Shown: positions 59,883 through 64,000 of the stretch, piece by piece
Position numbering within the stretch: position 1 is the stretch's first letter
How the letters are laid out: each line of letters starts with the position of its first letter
Assembly: GCF_003390325.1 (NCBI RefSeq)
Contig: NZ_QUOK01000004.1
Span: 1-64,000, forward strand
Source: Rhodohalobacter sp. SW132
GTDB lineage: Bacteria; Bacteroidota; Rhodothermia; Balneolales; Balneolaceae
Reading direction: 5' to 3'
DNA length: 64,000 bases
Translations under genes and position numbers: made by a program
Notes under the pieces: model-generated
What the model saw: only the letters and a program-made list of their open reading frames with translations
The model's database searches: none
Told to the model about the DNA's origin: nothing

Positions 59883-61370
59883 ATGGATCTATCTATCGTA
59901 CCTTTATTAGCAATTTTAGTGTCACTGGCCGTTGTGCCACTGATACTGATGAGCTCTGCAAAGCCTAATTTGCGAGAGACATGGACCATTCTGGCTGCAC
60001 TGATTAAGTTCGGGCTGGTCCTGACGCTCCTCCCCGGGGCGATCGATGGTCAGAGTGTGGAGATTCATATTCTGGATCTCGCCCCCGGCCTTCCGCTTGC
60101 GCTGAAAGCCGATCCCTTTGGTGTCTTTTTCGCCGTAATTGCATCCGGACTCTGGATTTTCACTTCGTTCTATTCCATCGGGTATATGCGGGGTGCAAAC
60201 GAGAAGCATCAGACCCGGTATTTTGCCAGTTTTGCCGTCTGTCTCTCCGCTACGATAGGTATTGCGTTTAGTGCCAACCTGCTCACATTTATCCTTTTTT
60301 ACGAAGCGCTGACGCTGGCCACCTATCCGCTGGTGATTCACAAAGAAAATAAAGCTGCGATTAAAGCCGGTCGCGGATACCTGGCGTATACACTTACGGC
60401 CGGTTTACTGCTGGTTGGCGGTGCTGCAATTATCTACTCTTACACCGGCACACTCGACTTCACTCCCGGAGGGCTTTTTACTGAGGTGGATCTTCCTCAA
60501 CATGTCATGCTGGTACTGTTTATTATGTTTCTTGGTGGTGTGGGTGTAAAAGCCGGTATCATGCCGATTCACAGCTGGCTGCCCGAAGCGATGGCTGCTC
60601 CTACTCCCGTGAGTGCCCTCCTGCACGCTGTGGCCGTTGTTAAATCTGGTGTTTTTGCTGTCATTCGTGTGGTAGGATTTGTATTCGGCACCGATGTGAT
60701 ACTCGATTACGGCTTCCAGGATATTCTAATCGTTATTTCCGGAGCCACCATTTTACTGGCTTCACTTCTTGCTTTCGGGCAGGATAACCTTAAACGGCGG
60801 CTTGCCTACTCAACAGTCGGTCACCTTTCTTATATCGTTTTAGGTGTAGCCATGCTCACTCCTCTTGGCATGACCGGAGGAATTATGCACATCGCAGCGC
60901 ACGCCACCATGAAAATCACTTTATTCTTCTGCGCCGGTGCAATTTATGTGAATCTGCACAGAGAAAACATCAGCAATCTGAATGGAATCGCGACCGTTAT
61001 GCCGTGGACGATGGCTGCGTTTGTGATCGGCTCGATGGGACTTGCCGGCCTTCCCCCGATAAACGGATTTTTCAGTAAATGGCATCTGGCTATGGGTTCA
61101 CTGGAAGGTGATATGGTTATCCCCATCACAATTCTTGTTGTTTCCGGTCTTTTAAATGCCGGGTATTTTTTCCCGATTATTAAACGAGCGTACTTTGGAA
61201 AACCCGAGGGCCTGGAAAAGTATGGTGAAGCTTCACCCTTTATGGTTGTACCGATTATGGTAACCGCCACGCTCTCTGTGCTATTTGGACTCTTTCCGAA
61301 TCTATTTTTCAACTTTTTTGATCTGGCTGTCGATATTTCAGCATCGATCTTTAATTCTGCATCGCCATGA
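59883..61370 (+). CDS. second antiporter-like large subunit (NuoL/MrpD family)
   Basis: 495 residues from the ATG at 59883; a TTG directly before it is in frame. About 14 TM segments. Elements: 'IFTSFYSIGYMRGANEKHQT' (NuoL/MrpA-like), TM5 'LTFILFYEALTLATYPLVIH' with the Glu, TM7 'GGVGVKAGIMPIHSWLPEAM' with the Lys, then 'AAPTPVSALLHAVAVVKSGV' and 'FGQDNLKRRLAYSTVGHLSY'. It resembles the N-terminal antiporter half of MrpA (or NuoL) without the C-terminal extension, which fits the separate MbhD- and MbhE-like genes upstream. It could therefore supply the MrpA function. The stop overlaps the next ATG (ATGA). Confidence 0.88.
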   Translation: MDLSIVPLLAILVSLAVVPLILMSSAKPNLRETWTILAALIKFGLVLTLLPGAIDGQSVEIHILDLAPGLPLALKADPFGVFFAVIASGLWIFTSFYSIGYMRGANEKHQTRYFASFAVCLSATIGIAFSANLLTFILFYEALTLATYPLVIHKENKAAIKAGRGYLAYTLTAGLLLVGGAAIIYSYTGTLDFTPGGLFTEVDLPQHVMLVLFIMFLGGVGVKAGIMPIHSWLPEAMAAPTPVSALLHAVAVVKSGVFAVIRVVGFVFGTDVILDYGFQDILIVISGATILLASLLAFGQDNLKRRLAYSTVGHLSYIVLGVAMLTPLGMTGGIMHIAAHATMKITLFFCAGAIYVNLHRENISNLNGIATVMPWTMAAFVIGSMGLAGLPPINGFFSKWHLAMGSLEGDMVIPITILVVSGLLNAGYFFPIIKRAYFGKPEGLEKYGEASPFMVVPIMVTATLSVLFGLFPNLFFNFFDLAVDISASIFNSASP

Positions 61371-61582
61371 AGAAAATTTACTGGATCTTAATAGGCCTTG
61401 TACTGTTGCTTACACTTGTGCTCGAATTCATGTTTCTGGCTGATTATGACAGCCACTGGTGGAACGCTATACCGGGATTCTACGCCATTTTTGGCTTCCT
61501 CGGGTGTATACTGCTGGTTTATGCGGCAACTTTTATTTCAAAGAAAATCGTAAACCGCGATCTTGACTACTATGACAATTGA
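61367..61582 (+). CDS. 71-residue two-TM membrane protein in the Mrp operon
   Basis: Two TM segments: about 4-24 (IYWILIGLVLLLTLVLEFMFL) and about 35-57 (AIPGFYAIFGFLGCILLVYAA). A polar loop 'ADYDSHWWNAIPG' and a C-terminal 'FISKKIVNRDLDYYDN' follow. The pattern HWW...PGFYA.FGF.GC is known to me from small proteins beside MrpD-like genes in other phyla, so an accessory subunit is likely. It overlaps the previous gene by 4 bp and the next by 11 bp. Confidence 0.75.
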   Translation: MKKIYWILIGLVLLLTLVLEFMFLADYDSHWWNAIPGFYAIFGFLGCILLVYAATFISKKIVNRDLDYYDN

Positions 61583-63290
61583 GTTACTTGCCATACCGGG
61601 AGTTCTTCTTGTGCTCGGAGCTGCACTGCTTCCGCTGATTCCGGAAAAACTACGCAGTTCTGTATTTTTGATTTTCCCCGTTGCCGCCCTCGCTATGGCA
61701 GCTATGCACCAGGATGGCTACACCCTAACCGGTGCAATCGGAAACTACGATCTTATCCTTCTGGAAGTTGATTCTCTAAGCCGTGTGTTTGGCTTGATTA
61801 TAGCCTTCGCAGCCGTATTTGGCGGTATTTATGCATATCATCTGAAGGATCTTGGTCAGCAATGCGCGGCCCTGCTCTATGCAGCCGGTGCCCTCGGCGT
61901 TGTCTACGCCGGTGATCTTTTCACCCTGATTGTCTACTGGGAGTTAATGGCCGTGAGTTCCACATGGCTGATCTGGGCTACACGAACAGATGCCGCGCGA
62001 GCTGCAGGTATGCGATACCTGGTCTACCACGTGCTTGGTGGAGGGCTCCTTTTCGCCGGAATCATTTTACATGTAACCCAAACCGGTTCGCTGGCAATCG
62101 AGTCGTTTGAACAGGTTTACTCGATTTCAAACATCCTCATTTTCCTGGGTGTTGGCGTGAATGCTGCATTTATTCCGATTCATACCTGGCTGTCTGATGC
62201 ATATCCCAAATCGACGATTACAGGTGTTATTTTCCTGAACTCTTTTACGACAAAGTCAGCGGTTTATGTGCTGATCCGAATGTTCCCCGGCTGGGATATT
62301 CTCATCTGGATCGGGGTTATTATGGCGATCTATGGTGTGATGTACGCTGTGATCTGCAAAGATATCCGTGAAATTCTTACCTACCATATTATCAGTCAGC
62401 TCGGTTTCATGATCGCAGCGATTGGTGTGGGTACAGAACTGGCACTCAACGGTGCCGCCGCACTCGCTGTGAGTAATATTCTGAATAAATCTCTCCTTTT
62501 TATGGCTTGCGGAGCCGTATTATATGCAACAGGAACATCCAAAATGTATCACCTGGGCGGATTGGTGAAAAAATTGCCCTATGTGCTGGGCCTCTACCTT
62601 GTGGCAAGTTTGTCGATTTCCGGCTTACCGTTGTTTACTGCTTTCGTGACCAAACCGATGGCAGTTACGGCTATAGGCTACTCCGGTTATGATACTGCCA
62701 TGTTACTTCTGATTTTTGTATCGATTGGTACGTTTTTAAGCGTGGGTCTGAAACTCCCATATTACACCTGGTTCCACGCTGATTCATACGACAAGGAAAT
62801 CAAACCGATTCCTTTTAACATGTATATTGGAATGGGATTTGTGGCGGTTGTTTGTATGGTTATCGGAATTGCACCATCCACTCTCTATGCATTTCTTCCC
62901 TACGAAACTGATTTCAATCCATATACAATCTACCTGTTTGTAGAGATCATGCAGATCGCAATAATGACATTTATCGGTTTCTGGATGCTTAAACACCTCA
63001 TGAAAGGCAAGCTTGTTATTGCACTTGACCTGGATTGGTTCTACAGAAAAGCTTCACCGGCAGCCTACAGAATGTTTATCAAATCAACCGATGGTTTTTT
63101 TGGATGGGCTGAAAAAGTGGTGCTCAACACAGCTGTACTCTCTACAAAGGTTTTCCGTAACCCGATGACATGGCTAAATCCGTTTGGCAATAAAGAAAAT
63201 GATGCAACAACCTATAGTCCCGGTATGGAAGTGGTGATGAGCTTTATCCTGGTCTGCTTTCTTGCATTCTCTCTTTTTTACTTCTTATAG
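61572..63290 (+). CDS. third antiporter-like large subunit (MrpD family, divergent)
   Basis: 572 residues from the ATG at 61572 (MTIELLAIPGVLLVLGAALL); a TTG at 61563 is also in frame. About 14 TM segments plus a C-terminal tail with a final TM. TM5 has the Glu: 'LFTLIVYWELMAVSSTWLIW'. At TM7 the usual Lys is replaced: 'LGVGVNAAFIPIHTWLSDAY' (GVNA instead of GVKA), followed by 'ITGVIFLNSFTTKSAVYVLI' with a Lys in TM8. 'VICKDIREILTYHIISQLGF' matches the TM10 loop. This GVNAA / TTKSAVY form is a recognisable subgroup of MrpD-like proteins found with other Mrp operons. Last gene of the operon; convergent with the DUF421 gene after 43 bp. Confidence 0.85.
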   Translation: MTIELLAIPGVLLVLGAALLPLIPEKLRSSVFLIFPVAALAMAAMHQDGYTLTGAIGNYDLILLEVDSLSRVFGLIIAFAAVFGGIYAYHLKDLGQQCAALLYAAGALGVVYAGDLFTLIVYWELMAVSSTWLIWATRTDAARAAGMRYLVYHVLGGGLLFAGIILHVTQTGSLAIESFEQVYSISNILIFLGVGVNAAFIPIHTWLSDAYPKSTITGVIFLNSFTTKSAVYVLIRMFPGWDILIWIGVIMAIYGVMYAVICKDIREILTYHIISQLGFMIAAIGVGTELALNGAAALAVSNILNKSLLFMACGAVLYATGTSKMYHLGGLVKKLPYVLGLYLVASLSISGLPLFTAFVTKPMAVTAIGYSGYDTAMLLLIFVSIGTFLSVGLKLPYYTWFHADSYDKEIKPIPFNMYIGMGFVAVVCMVIGIAPSTLYAFLPYETDFNPYTIYLFVEIMQIAIMTFIGFWMLKHLMKGKLVIALDLDWFYRKASPAAYRMFIKSTDGFFGWAEKVVLNTAVLSTKVFRNPMTWLNPFGNKENDATTYSPGMEVVMSFILVCFLAFSLFYFL

Positions 63291-63333
63291 ATACTATCCA
63301 AAGTCGTATGGCTAACTGCCCGGAACAGGAAGT

Positions 63334-63891
63334 TTATTGATTTTCATCTTTCATAAACGACAGATGCTCCTCTCCCCGGATTCCCTTAAAGATCCAGGGT
63401 GAGATCCTGTCACTTCGTTTCATCACAGATACATCGCCGGTTGTTTCAAGTACAACTGCCAGAACCTGATCCTCACTCACAACTCCTGCTTCACGCAATT
63501 TTGATTTGAGGTCCTCCTCTGTTATTCTCCCGGTGTTTAAGTGATCAGTCAATACTTTCTCCCCCGCCATCAATAACAGCGGCCTGTTATCTACAATCAA
63601 CTCTACAGTTTTAGAAAGCCTCCGTGAATGAGAAACGATATACTGGATACCGTAGAGCAAAGTTAATCCAAATGCACCTGCAAGAAGCGGAGGATCGTCA
63701 GTCAGAAGTGTACTCGCAATAATCGTCCCGATAGCAACCGTAATTGCGAAATCGAAGCTGGACATTTTCGAAAAACTTCGAAGACCTGTTATGCGGGTTA
63801 GAATCATCAACGCGATATAAATCCCCGCAGCAGAGAGTAGAATCATAAGAAGTGTGGTGCCTGTAGTTGTTATCCAGCTCCAATCGATCAT
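63334..63891 (-). CDS. DUF421 (YetF-type) membrane protein
   Basis: 185 residues from the ATG at 63891 (MIDWSWITTTGTTLLMILLS), which has AAAGAGAT upstream; a frame from 63933 adds 14 atypical residues. Three TM segments (about 10-28, 48-65, 70-88) precede a cytoplasmic DUF421 domain. Signatures: 'RITGLRSFSKMSSFDFAITV' followed by 'AIGTIIASTLL', and 'ELIVDNRPLLLMAGEKVLTD' followed by 'EEDLKSKLREAGV'. Homologues (YetF/YrbG-like) are inner-membrane proteins of unclear function, often linked to stress or spore phenotypes in Bacillus. Single gene, convergent with the Mrp operon. The 109 bp to the end of the window hold nothing I can support. Confidence 0.9.
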   Translation of the reverse strand: MIDWSWITTTGTTLLMILLSAAGIYIALMILTRITGLRSFSKMSSFDFAITVAIGTIIASTLLTDDPPLLAGAFGLTLLYGIQYIVSHSRRLSKTVELIVDNRPLLLMAGEKVLTDHLNTGRITEEDLKSKLREAGVVSEDQVLAVVLETTGDVSVMKRSDRISPWIFKGIRGEEHLSFMKDENQ

Positions 63892-64000
63892 AAGAATCTC
63901 TTTTTTTTGGTTAAATGTTGATTTAAAAAGCACACAGAATGATTGACAATCATGAGCTCCCTCTTGATGGATATCTACGAAACTTTTTAGACCTGTGAAC

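Overview
The window looks like a chromosomal segment of a Balneolaeota-type bacterium (the Balneola / Gracilimonas / Rhodohalobacter group near Bacteroidetes). This rests on four things: a type IX secretion C-terminal domain with the 'NYPNPFNPTT' signature, a CarboxypepD-type TonB receptor, a fused Kgd-type 2-oxoglutarate enzyme and a short primary sigma factor. No tRNA, rRNA or CRISPR array was seen. The assignment is inference from protein character, not from a marker gene.

Region 1 (about 1-5650) is the most unusual part. It is an array of small plus-strand gene cassettes separated by attC-like recombination sites of an integron. Five sites are good and two are decayed. The integrase gene is not in the window and would be expected upstream. 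Cargo: a frameshifted GNAT-like gene with a 58-residue partner, a RelE/HigB-HigA toxin-antitoxin pair, a small membrane protein, an outer-membrane barrel, two lipoproteins and two short membrane or secreted proteins.

Region 2 (5.7-10.1 kb) is a transition zone. It holds a secreted Kelch protein, a two-TM protein, a broken higB toxin remnant, three 31-bp hairpins of one family (13-bp arms, 5-nt loop) and an acetolactate-synthase-like gene.

Region 3 (10-32.7 kb) is mostly housekeeping: leuS, aguB, a tandem universal stress protein, a FadL-like barrel, a low-complexity lipoprotein, a propeller histidine kinase with its LuxR-type regulator, the primary sigma factor, deoB, a GAF/degenerate-GGDEF protein, pepF, the Kgd-type enzyme, and a PTPS-folE2 pterin pair.

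Region 4 (32.7-49.7 kb) has a T9SS-exported beta-helix protein with its TonB receptor, behind a Pho-box-like promoter region. It continues with ftsH, thiL, an exbB/exbD energising operon, a very large envelope protein that may start at ATA, a stand-alone nDsbD domain protein, and rpsF-rpsR-rplI.

Region 5 (49.7-64 kb) is a bioenergetic island. nuoL-nuoM-PCD-nuoN run leftwards. Divergent from them is an eleven-gene Mrp-type cation/proton antiporter operon whose gene order matches the mbhA-H module (MrpA C-terminal parts split off), with three large antiporter-like subunits. A DUF421 membrane protein closes the window.
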